The position numbers were made by a program, and so were the translations under genes. 64,000 nt of DNA from positions 593,501-657,500 of the forward strand of contig NC_008260.1 in assembly GCF_000009365.1 (NCBI RefSeq). Direction: 5' to 3'. Source of the stretch: Alcanivorax borkumensis SK2. GTDB taxonomy: Bacteria > Pseudomonadota > Gammaproteobacteria > Pseudomonadales > Alcanivoracaceae. Shown piece after piece: positions 56,084 through 64,000 of the stretch (positions within the stretch are counted from its first letter, which is position 1; every line of letters starts with the position of its first letter). The notes beneath the pieces are model-generated. The model was not told the origin of the DNA, searched no databases, and saw nothing but the letters and a program-made list of their open reading frames with translations.

Positions 56084-57552
56084 TGACTCTCCAGCAACTG
56101 CTGCCTAATACCACCCTGCCTGCTACTGCGGCGGGTGTTGTGCTTTCAGGGTTACAGCTCGATAGCCGCAAAGTTATGCCCGGTGATGCTTTTTTGGCCG
56201 TGCAGGGCGTGGCCAGCGATGGTCGCCAGTTTGTCAGCCAGGCGATTGCTGCCGGTGCGGTGGCAGTATTGGCTGAGGCAGAGACATTTTCTGTTCAGCA
56301 GGAGCAGGCGGTGCCACGGGTGAATTTCCCCGGTCTGAGCCGTTCGGTGGGTGAGCTCGCGGCCCGTTGGTACGGGGAGCCTGGCTCGGCCATGAATGTG
56401 GTGGGTGTGACGGGTACCAACGGCAAAACCAGCATTACTTGGTTCCTGCGTGATGCACTGAATGCGCTGGGCCATCGCTGTGCGCTGGTCGGCACACTAG
56501 GCTTAGGCTTAAAAGATAATGAACAGATTACCGGCCATACCACTCCGGATCCGATTACCCTGCAGGCCGGCTTAGCCCGAGTCCTTGAGGCGGGTGCCGA
56601 TACAGTGGCTATGGAGGTGTCTTCCCATGCGCTGGATCAGCATCGGCTGGGTCCGACTCCGGTGTCGGTGGCTGTATTCAGTAACTTGAGCCGCGATCAT
56701 CTGGATTACCACGGCGACATGGAAGCCTATTTGGCAGCCAAATCTGTGTTATTCACCCGTGACGGCGTGAAGTTGGCGGTGATCAATTGTGACGACCCGG
56801 TGGCGTATTCGTTGGTGGGTTGCCTGGCCGATGGCGTACGCTGTGTGACCTTCGGCGATCAGACCGGTGCCACCGTGCGTTGTGCGTCTGTGGCGTTCAC
56901 CGCCGAAGGCACCAATGCCGAACTGAACGTAGGCGGAGAGTCCTTCTCGGTCACTTTGCCGCTGTTCGGCCGTTTCAACCTCAGCAACCTGATGGCCGTT
57001 GCCGGTATTCTGCATGGACAGGGTGTCAGCACGGATTCACTGGCTGGAGCTCTGGCTGCGATAACACCAGTGCCCGGTCGCATGGAACCGGTGCAGCAAG
57101 CTGGCTGTCCCACGGTGATTGTCGATTACGCCCACACTCCGGATGGGCTGGAAAAAGCTCTGCAAGCCTGTCGTGCGCACTTCGCTGGCCGCTTGTTCTG
57201 CATCATTGGTTGCGGAGGCGACCGGGATACCGGCAAGCGCCCACAAATGGCCGCGGTCGCTGAGCGTGGCGCGGACCACGTGGTGTTTACCAGCGATAAT
57301 CCGCGTAGCGAAGATCCGCAAAAAATCATTGATGAAATGTGCGCTGGTCTCACTGACACAGGGTCAGTGCAGATCATTGTTGAACGTGATCGAGCGGTGA
57401 TGGATACGGTGCAGGCGGCCAGTGACGGCGATGTGATTCTGCTTGCCGGCAAAGGCCATGAGGATTATCAGGAAGTGAATGGTGTGCGTTACCCCAGTGA
57501 TGATCGCGATCTGGCCCACAAGGCGTTCAACGCTCGGGGAGGTGCACAATGA
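56080..57552 (+). CDS. murE: UDP-MurNAc-tripeptide synthetase MurE (meso-DAP adding)
   Basis: A 490-aa Mur ligase: P-loop [14 protein letters not shown], middle-domain [13 protein letters not shown], and C-terminal [10 protein letters not shown]. The DNPR motif marks specificity for meso-diaminopimelate, so the peptidoglycan is the usual Gram-negative A1-gamma type. It adds the third residue to UDP-MurNAc-L-Ala-D-Glu in the cytoplasm. Confidence 0.96.
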
Positions 57553-58913
57553 TGTGGCTGTCACAGATCGCCCAGTGGACCGGCGGTGCCCTGCACGGTG
57601 ACGACTTGAAAGTGAATGCGGTCGCCACCGATACCCGCGATATTGAACCCGGCTGTCTGTTTGCCGCGCTGCGCGGTGAGCGCTTTGATGCCCATGATTT
57701 TCTAGCGTCTGCCAAAAACGGTGGCGCCATTGCTGCTTTGGTCGAGCACGAGCAGGACTGTTTCGACAACGTTGTGCAGGTTGCCGATAGCCGTAAAGGT
57801 TTGGGGCGACTTGCCGGTGGCTATGCCGCTCAGTTCGGCATGCCCCGCCTGGCGGTGACCGGTAATGCCGGCAAAACCACCGTGAAAGAAATGGCGGCGA
57901 CCATGTTGGGCGAAGGTACCTTGGCCACCAATGGCAATTTTAATAATGACGTGGGTGTGCCGCTAACTCTGCTGCGGCTGCGTGCCGAGCATCGTTATGC
58001 CGTGATTGAGCTGGGTGCCAATGCACCGGGCGAAATTGCGTGGACCAGTTCGTTGACGCGCCCGCAGGTGGTGTTAGTCACGAATGTAACCGGGGCGCAT
58101 CTAGAGGGCTTTGGCTCCATGCAGGGCATAGCCGACGCCAAGGCAGAAATTTTTACCGGTTGTACGCAGGGCGGTCAGGCGATCGTGAACAACGATGATA
58201 GCTTTGCCGATTTTTTTGCAGAAAAAGCCCGTGCTGCGGGGTTGACCGTGGTGCGGGTGAGTATGGACGAAAGCACACGGGCCGGAGCCGACCTGTATGC
58301 AGAGAACATTGTCCTCCACCGCGACAGTGCCGAGTTCGTACTTCAGCCGCTGGGCGACGCTGTGCTTGTCCCGCTGCCGGGGGCGCATCAGGTGAGTAAT
58401 GCCCTGATGGCCTGCGCAGCGGTCCGCGCGCTAGGTGCTAGTTTGCCTCAGGTGTTGCCGCGACTGGCAGCGCTCAAGCCCGTGCCTGGGCGGATGCATA
58501 TTCAATCCGCCGGCACCGGCACGGTGGTTGACGATACTTATAACGCTAATCCGGGCTCGGTACGTGCAGCCATCGACTGGTTGGCCGCACAGCCCGCACC
58601 ACAAATGCTGGTGCTGGGAGAAATGGGTGAGTTGGGCCCGCAGGCGGACAGCCTGGTAGAAGCATTAGGTGAATACGCTCAGCAGGCCGGCATTGCCGGT
58701 TTGGTGGTGATGACCGGTGCAGCAGCAGCTGCACGGGGCTATGGCGAAGCGGCAAACATTGCTAAGGACTATCAACAGGCGGCGAATTGGAGTGCCCCAG
58801 TGCTGGAACAAGGTGGCACTGTGTTGGTGAAAGGGTCGCGCAGCGCCGGTATGGAAGCGGTGGTAAGGCTGTTGGCGACACAAGAACACACACTCACACA
58901 GGGGGCACGCTGA
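57549..58913 (+). CDS. murF: UDP-MurNAc-pentapeptide synthetase MurF
   Basis: A 454-aa Mur ligase with P-loop [13 protein letters not shown], the [13 protein letters not shown] block, and [15 protein letters not shown]. It adds D-Ala-D-Ala to the UDP-MurNAc-tripeptide, ending cytoplasmic peptide synthesis. It overlaps murE by 4 bp and shares one base with mraY. Confidence 0.96.
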
Positions 58914-59995
58914 TGCTGCTTTGGCTGGCTGAATATCTTGCGCAATACCACAGCGGTTTTCTGGTGGTGCAGTACATCACTTTGCGCGGCATCTTAAGTG
59001 TTCTCACTGCTTTGTTCATCGCTTTTTGGGTCGGCCCGATCATGATCCGCATGCTGCAGGAAAAACAGGTGGGTCAGGCGATCCGTGATGATGGCCCGAA
59101 GAGCCATCTGAGCAAGGCCGGCACCCCCACCATGGGCGGCGCGCTGATTCTGGTGGCCATCGTTATTTCCACCTTGCTGTGGGGCGACCTGGAAAACCGT
59201 TTTGTATGGATCACCTTGGGTGTGTTGTTTGTTTTCGGCGCCGTGGGCTGGGTGGATGACTGGCGCAAGGTGGTGGAAAAGAACCCGCGGGGCCTGCCTG
59301 CTCGCTGGAAATATTTGTGGCTGTCTGTTGGTGCGCTCGGCGCTGGGTGCGCCTTGTTCTTCACCGCGCAGAGCCCGGTGGAAACCCAGTTGATCGTGCC
59401 GTTCTTCAAAAGCGTCGCCATCAATATGGGCTGGTTCTACATCGTGCTGACCTATTTTGTGATTAACGGTACCAGCAATGCGGTGAATCTCACCGACGGG
59501 CTGGATGGCCTGGCGATTATGCCCACCGTGCTGGTGGGCGGCGCTCTGGGCATTTTTGCTTACGCCGGTGGCCATGCCGAGTTCGCTACGTATTTGCAGA
59601 TTCCCTATGTGGCGGGTGCCGGTGAGCTGGTGATTATTTCTGCTGCCCTGTGTGGGGCGGGGTTGGGCTTTCTCTGGTTCAACGCGTATCCCGCTCAGGT
59701 ATTTATGGGTGATGTGGGCGCGCTGTCCTTGGGGGCAGTGCTCGGTGTGATGGCGGTGATCGTCCGCCAGGAAATTGTGCTTTTCATCATGGGCGGTGTG
59801 TTCGTGATGGAAACGGTATCGGTGATGCTGCAGGTGGGTTCGTTCAAGCTCACCGGTCGGCGGATTTTCCGCATGGCGCCTATTCATCACCATTTTGAGC
59901 TGAAGGGGTGGCCGGAGCCGAAGATTATTGTGCGGTTCTGGATCATCACCGTGATTCTTGTACTTGTGGGTCTGGCGACCCTGAAAATCCGATAG
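58913..59995 (+). CDS. mraY: Phospho-MurNAc-pentapeptide translocase MraY
   Basis: A 360-aa polytopic enzyme with ten membrane helices. Family motifs: [36 protein letters not shown], the Mg2+-binding [14 protein letters not shown] and the C-terminal [14 protein letters not shown]. It transfers phospho-MurNAc-pentapeptide to undecaprenyl phosphate, making lipid I. The ATG at 58913 is the family start. Confidence 0.97.
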   Translation: MLLWLAEYLAQYHSGFLVVQYITLRGILSVLTALFIAFWVGPIMIRMLQEKQVGQAIRDDGPKSHLSKAGTPTMGGALILVAIVISTLLWGDLENRFVWITLGVLFVFGAVGWVDDWRKVVEKNPRGLPARWKYLWLSVGALGAGCALFFTAQSPVETQLIVPFFKSVAINMGWFYIVLTYFVINGTSNAVNLTDGLDGLAIMPTVLVGGALGIFAYAGGHAEFATYLQIPYVAGAGELVIISAALCGAGLGFLWFNAYPAQVFMGDVGALSLGAVLGVMAVIVRQEIVLFIMGGVFVMETVSVMLQVGSFKLTGRRIFRMAPIHHHFELKGWPEPKIIVRFWIITVILVLVGLATLKIR

Positions 59996-60011
59996 GGGAT
60001 TGAGTCAATTT

Positions 60012-61337
60012 ATGGCGAAAGACGGGTTTGATCTGGTCATTGGCCTGGGTGTAACAGGCCGCTCCGTGATCCGCTATCTAACGGATCAGGGTATGCCCGT
60101 GCGCGCCATAGATACCCGTGCTGAACCGGTCGGCCTAGACGCCCTGTGCGCAGACTTTCCGGACCTAAAAGTGCATACCGGTGGCTTCAAGAAAGGCTGG
60201 ATGGGCAAGGCCCGTCGTCTGATCGTGAGCCCGGGTGTGGCGGTGTCCACGCCCGCCATTGCCGAGCAGGTAGTGGATGGCAAAGAAGTGATCGGCGACA
60301 TTGAGCTGTTCGCCCGTGCGGCCAGTGAGCCGCTGGTGGCCATCACCGGTTCCAATGCCAAAAGCACAGTGACAACGCTGCTGGGGCAAGTGGCAGATGC
60401 CTGTGGGATGAACCCAGGTATCGGCGGCAACCTGGGTGTGCCAGCGCTGGAATTGCTGGACGACCAAGCGCGGTTGTACGTTCTTGAGTTGTCCAGCTTT
60501 CAGTTGGAAACCACTTACAGCTTGAGTGCGGAAGTGGCCACAGTGTTAAACGTGTCCCAGGATCATTTGGACCGTTACGCCAGCTTTGCAGATTACCTAG
60601 CGGCTAAGCAGCGCGTCTATGACGGCTGCCAGGTGGCGGTCTGGAATCGTGATGATTTGGCAACCCGTCCGCCGGCTACGGTGGCCCGGCAGATCAGTTT
60701 TGGCGCCCACCCGGAAGCGGATTACCGGCTAGATAGCGAAAACGGTCAACTACTGTGCCGAGGCGAGCCCTTATTGTCGCTGTCAGAGCTGGCGCTCACC
60801 GGCCACCATAATGCCATGAATATTCTCTCGGTTCTGGCGATCAGTGATGCGCTGTCTTTGAATCGGGATAAAGCACTGGCCACAGTGAAAACCTTTACTG
60901 GGCTGCCGCATCGTTGCCAGCTGGTCGCCGAATCAGGTGGTGTGCGCTGGTTTAACGATTCGAAGGCCACCAATGTGGGCGCCACCTTGGCGGCGCTGAC
61001 CGGGATCGGTGAAAGCATCGAGGGCAAAGTGATTCTGGTCGCTGGTGGCCTAGGCAAAGGGCAGGATTTCTCTCCGCTGGCCGAGCCTGCCCGGCAGTAT
61101 TTACGTGCCGCCCTATTGATGGGTGAAGACCGTACTACCGTGGCACAGGGCATGTCTGCGGCGCCCTGTGAACTGGTGGCAGATATGGCTGTTGCGGTAC
61201 GTCGCGCCCATGCCCTGGCACAGCCGGGCGATGCCGTTTTACTGTCACCGGCCTGTGCCTCGTTTGATCAGTACAGCGGTTTTGCTGCCCGCGGCGATGA
61301 TTTCACCACCCGTGCCCAGGAGTTGTGCCATGACTGA
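60012..61337 (+). CDS. murD: UDP-MurNAc-L-Ala-D-Glu synthetase MurD
   Basis: A 441-aa Mur ligase, adding D-Glu. The P-loop reads AITGSNAKSTVTTLLG, with Ala where most Mur ligases have Gly; I recall the same in Pseudomonas MurD. Other blocks: LELSSFQLETT, NVSQDHLDRY and FNDSKATNVGATLAAL. The ATG at 60012, with AGGGGAT upstream, was preferred over a TTG at 60000. It overlaps ftsW by 8 bp. Confidence 0.95.
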   Translation: MAKDGFDLVIGLGVTGRSVIRYLTDQGMPVRAIDTRAEPVGLDALCADFPDLKVHTGGFKKGWMGKARRLIVSPGVAVSTPAIAEQVVDGKEVIGDIELFARAASEPLVAITGSNAKSTVTTLLGQVADACGMNPGIGGNLGVPALELLDDQARLYVLELSSFQLETTYSLSAEVATVLNVSQDHLDRYASFADYLAAKQRVYDGCQVAVWNRDDLATRPPATVARQISFGAHPEADYRLDSENGQLLCRGEPLLSLSELALTGHHNAMNILSVLAISDALSLNRDKALATVKTFTGLPHRCQLVAESGGVRWFNDSKATNVGATLAALTGIGESIEGKVILVAGGLGKGQDFSPLAEPARQYLRAALLMGEDRTTVAQGMSAAPCELVADMAVAVRRAHALAQPGDAVLLSPACASFDQYSGFAARGDDFTTRAQELCHD

Positions 61338-62487
61338 GCGCATGATCCTGAAAGTAGACCATACGGGGATCGACAAACCGCTGTTGTGGACGGCTATTTT
61401 GTTGGCTCTGGCAGGGCTAGTGATGGTGTCATCCGCCAGTTTGCAGATTGCTGAAACTCGTTTAGGTGACCCCTTTTATTACGCCATGCGCCATGGCATT
61501 TATTTGGCGCTGGGCCTGGGTGTAGGCGCCTTTGTATATTACGCGGTGCCGCTGGCACTGCTTGAGCGTTTGCGCTTTGTGATGCTGCCTGTGGCGCTGG
61601 TGGCATTAGTGATGGTGTTTATTCCCGGGCTGGGCCGTACGGTGAATGGTTCCACCCGCTGGATCGCTTTGCCAGGCCTGACCATTCAGGCTTCAGAAAT
61701 CGTCAAACTGTGCTTTGTACTTTATCTAGCGGGATATGTGGCGCAACGCAAAGCCGCGTTGGAAACGGAATGGAAGGCCTTCTTGCTGCCGCTGGGTTTG
61801 CTGGGTGTGCTGATGCTGCTGTTGCTGCTGGAGCCGGATTTCGGCGCGGTGGTGGTGTTGGGAATTACCGCCATGGGCATGTTGTTTTTGTCTGGCGTGC
61901 CGACTCTGCGGTTCTTGCTGATCGGTTTGATTGCGGTGGCACTTGGCGGATTGGTCGCCTTTGCCGAACCTTACCGGGTGGCACGGTTGATGACCTTTAC
62001 CGACCCTTGGGCAGACCAGTTTGGTTCTGGCTATCAGCTGACCCAGAGTCTGATTGCGTTTGGTCGAGGGCACTGGTTTGGTGTGGGGCTAGGTAACAGT
62101 GTACAGAAGCTATTTTACCTGCCAGAAGCCCATACGGATTTTGTCTATGCAGTGATGTCTGAAGAGCTGGGGCTGCTGGGAAATGTGGCGCTAATCGGTG
62201 GTTTTATTCTGCTGGGTTGGCGGGTGTTCCGGATTGGCCACCGTTTGGAAGCGCGCGGATTGTTGTACCACGCCTACCTAGTCTATGGCTGTGCCTTCGT
62301 ATTTTGCTCCCAGGCATTTATCAACCTGGGCGTGAACATGGGGCTGCTGCCCACCAAGGGGCTGACCCTGCCCTTTATCAGCTATGGGGGGTCTTCCCTG
62401 TTGATTTCCGCCGTTATGGTGGGGCTGATTTTACGAGCCGGAGCGGAAGCGGACCACCTGAAAGCCAGAGGGAGGGCTGCACGATGA
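61330..62487 (+). CDS. ftsW: Septal glycosyltransferase FtsW (SEDS)
   Basis: A 385-aa SEDS protein with ten membrane helices. Hallmarks: SSASLQIAETRLGDPFYYAMRH (family start), NGSTRWIALPGLTIQASEI, LEPDFGAVVVL and the C-terminal LPFISYGGSSL. FtsW polymerises lipid II at the septum with FtsI. The ATG at 61330 lies in the murD end; the longer upstream frame is a murD shadow. Confidence 0.95.
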   Translation: MTERMILKVDHTGIDKPLLWTAILLALAGLVMVSSASLQIAETRLGDPFYYAMRHGIYLALGLGVGAFVYYAVPLALLERLRFVMLPVALVALVMVFIPGLGRTVNGSTRWIALPGLTIQASEIVKLCFVLYLAGYVAQRKAALETEWKAFLLPLGLLGVLMLLLLLEPDFGAVVVLGITAMGMLFLSGVPTLRFLLIGLIAVALGGLVAFAEPYRVARLMTFTDPWADQFGSGYQLTQSLIAFGRGHWFGVGLGNSVQKLFYLPEAHTDFVYAVMSEELGLLGNVALIGGFILLGWRVFRIGHRLEARGLLYHAYLVYGCAFVFCSQAFINLGVNMGLLPTKGLTLPFISYGGSSLLISAVMVGLILRAGAEADHLKARGRAAR

Positions 62488-63557
62488 GTGGCACCGTCCT
62501 GATTATGGCTGGCGGTACGGGTGGGCATGTATTCCCTGCGCTGGCTGTGGCTGACCAACTGCGCACCCGCGGTTTCGATATTCTCTGGCTGGGCGCGGAA
62601 AACGGCATGGAAGGCAACTTAGTGCGCCAGTATGGCTACGAAATTGCCGAATTGTCTGTGTCCCGCCTACGCGGTGGTGGCATCAAGCGTAAGTTGACCG
62701 CGCCGTTCAACCTGTTGCGGGCGGTGTTACAGGCGCGGCAGCTGATTCGCGCCCGTCAGCCGGTGCTGGCGGTGGGCTTTGGTGGTTTTGCCAGCGGCCC
62801 CGGTGGGCTGGCTGCGCGCTTGTGCAAGGTGCCGGTGGTGGTACATGAGCAGAATGCGGTTCCCGGGCTGACTAATCGCTTGTTGTCTCGTTTATCGACG
62901 GTGACCCTGGAAGGGTTCCAGGGTGCTTTTGGTCACCCGCAAGCCTGCTGGGTGGGCAACCCGGTACGTCCGCAGATTACTGCTCTAGAGGAGCCGGCTC
63001 GTCGTTATGCACAGCATCAGGGCGGGCTTCGTGTGCTGGTTCTGGGCGGAAGCCAAGGGGCGCTGGTACTTAATCAGGATCTGCCGGAATTACTATTGGC
63101 GGTACTGGGTCGCGATATACAGGTGCGCCATCAATGCGGCGCCGGGCGTACCGCTGAAGCTGCACCGATTTACCAGGCGCTGGGGCTGCAGGCTCAGGTG
63201 AGTGAATTTATTGATGATATGGCAGAAGCCTACGGGTGGGCGGATTTGGTGATCTGCCGGGCCGGCGCACTGACCGTGGCGGAAGTGGCCGCAGCGGGCG
63301 TGGCCGCCCTGTTTGTACCACTGCCCAGCGCAGTGGATGACCACCAGACATTGAACGCCCGTTGGTTGTCAGAGCGCGGGGCTGCCCTGTTGCTGCCCCA
63401 ACGGGACCTGGGTGCGGTAAGTCTTGCTGGCACCTTGAAACCGGTTGCAGAGCGTGGCCTGTTGGCGCAAATCGCCGAGCGGGCCCGTGAGCAGGCGATG
63501 GCGGATAGTGCAGAGCGCGCCGCCACGCTGTGTGAGGAGGTGGCCAATGGCCGATAA
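62484..63557 (+). CDS. murG: UDP-GlcNAc:lipid I transferase MurG
   Basis: A 357-aa GT28 enzyme: the N-terminal lipid-binding glycine loop [45 protein letters not shown], and the C-terminal UDP-GlcNAc site [11 protein letters not shown] and [14 protein letters not shown]. It turns lipid I to lipid II at the inner membrane's cytoplasmic face. It overlaps ftsW by 4 bp and murC by 11 bp. Confidence 0.97.
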   Translation: MSGTVLIMAGGTGGHVFPALAVADQLRTRGFDILWLGAENGMEGNLVRQYGYEIAELSVSRLRGGGIKRKLTAPFNLLRAVLQARQLIRARQPVLAVGFGGFASGPGGLAARLCKVPVVVHEQNAVPGLTNRLLSRLSTVTLEGFQGAFGHPQACWVGNPVRPQITALEEPARRYAQHQGGLRVLVLGGSQGALVLNQDLPELLLAVLGRDIQVRHQCGAGRTAEAAPIYQALGLQAQVSEFIDDMAEAYGWADLVICRAGALTVAEVAAAGVAALFVPLPSAVDDHQTLNARWLSERGAALLLPQRDLGAVSLAGTLKPVAERGLLAQIAERAREQAMADSAERAATLCEEVANGR

Positions 63558-64000
63558 CGACATTATTCATACGGTGCCGGAGATGCGCCGCATTCGCGGT
63601 ATCCACTTTGTGGGTATCGGCGGTGTGGGCATGTGCGGCATTGCGGAAGTGCTGGCCAACCAGGGTTATGCCATCAGCGGCAGCGACATTAAGGAATCGC
63701 CGGTGCTAGAGCGTCTGCGCAGCCTGGGTGTGAGAGTGGACATTGGCCACCGTGCCGAGAATATCGATGGTGCAGATGTGGTGGTGACCTCCACCGCGGT
63801 GAATACCGAGAACCTGGAAGTGGCGGCGGCCCACGAGCGCCGTATTCCGGTGGTGCCACGGGCTCAGATGTTGGCGGAGTTAATGCGCTTTCGTCACGGT
63901 ATCGCGGTGGCCGGCACCCACGGCAAGACCACCACTACGTCATTAACCGCAGCGATCATGGCGGAGGCAGGGCTGGACCCGACCTTTGTGATTGGTGGCC
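63547..64000 (+). CDS. murC: UDP-MurNAc-L-alanine ligase MurC, 3' end outside window
   Basis: The first 151 codons of MurC, cut by the window edge. Visible: the N-terminal nucleotide fold [18 protein letters not shown] and the P-loop [18 protein letters not shown]. It adds L-Ala to UDP-MurNAc. The ATG at 63547 overlaps the murG end. Further dcw genes (ddl, ftsQ, ftsA, ftsZ) would be expected beyond 64000. Confidence 0.96.
   Translation, partial: MADNDIIHTVPEMRRIRGIHFVGIGGVGMCGIAEVLANQGYAISGSDIKESPVLERLRSLGVRVDIGHRAENIDGADVVVTSTAVNTENLEVAAAHERRIPVVPRAQMLAELMRFRHGIAVAGTHGKTTTTSLTAAIMAEAGLDPTFVIGG

Noticed and set aside
58994..59893. A 299-codon His-rich frame antisense to mraY
   Set aside because: Typical mirror of membrane-protein codons; no ribosome binding site or family features.

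Overview
The window is ordinary chromosomal DNA of a gammaproteobacterium. Gene order follows, almost block by block, the region I know from Pseudomonas aeruginosa: pmbA/darP, then the ptsO-rapZ-ptsN-hpf-rpoN-lptB-lptA-lptC-kdsC-kdsD block, mlaC, ibaG, murA, hisG-hisD-hisC, an AlgW/DegS protease, zapG, zapE, rplM-rpsI, petABC, sspAB, dolP-gmhA-yraN-lpoA, rsmI, rnpB, and the mra/dcw division cluster. Respiratory nitrate reductase, a FadL porin and an acyl-CoA dehydrogenase fit a marine, lipid- or hydrocarbon-using genus such as Alcanivorax. That genus name is inference.

Layout. 1-4214: the 3' part of a C13 (legumain-like) peptidase gene, darP, pmbA and the Mg2+ channel gene mgtE. 4215-4829: a long spacer without a convincing gene. 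4830-15054 (minus strand): a nitrate respiration operon narK-narG-narH-narJ-narI-PPIase, in which narK is a fused double transporter and a candidate ANR/FNR site lies upstream. 15193-22279 (minus strand): nitrogen PTS, sigma-54, and LPS genes (Lpt transport and Kdo synthesis). 22488-28209 (plus strand): mlaC without the rest of the mla operon, ibaG, murA and three histidine genes. 28424-36175: a DUF4139 protein, an AlgW-type protease, a Nif3-family protein, a lipid kinase, a decayed ATP-sulfurylase (sat) remnant, zapG, a hydrolase and zapE. 36336-41503: a lipid-flavoured stretch (acyl-CoA dehydrogenase, FadL, a frameshifted SGNH hydrolase, an aldo/keto reductase) with a REP-like palindrome. 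41764-46480: ribosomal proteins L13/S9, cytochrome bc1, SspA/SspB. 46597-50069 (minus strand): DolP, a SIS isomerase, YraN, LpoA. 50149-52370: rsmI, RNase P RNA and a metallo-beta-lactamase-fold diiron protein. 52579-64000: mraZ through murC, cut by the window edge, with a readable promoter and MraZ operator.

How the genes work together. Much of the window serves the cell envelope: Kdo synthesis and LPS export, the first peptidoglycan step (MurA) and nearly all the cytoplasmic Mur steps, septal synthesis (FtsI/FtsW/FtsL, LpoA), outer-membrane upkeep (MlaC, DolP, AlgW), and a link to division through ZapE/ZapG. The second theme is respiration: nitrate reductase and the bc1 complex.

I did not find a clearly new system. 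The best leads are losses and rearrangements relative to the conserved order: mlaFED and mlaB missing around a lone mlaC, a dead sat gene where Pseudomonas keeps cysDN, and a nar operon apparently inserted between mgtE and ptsO. I saw no tRNA, CRISPR array, insertion sequence or prophage.
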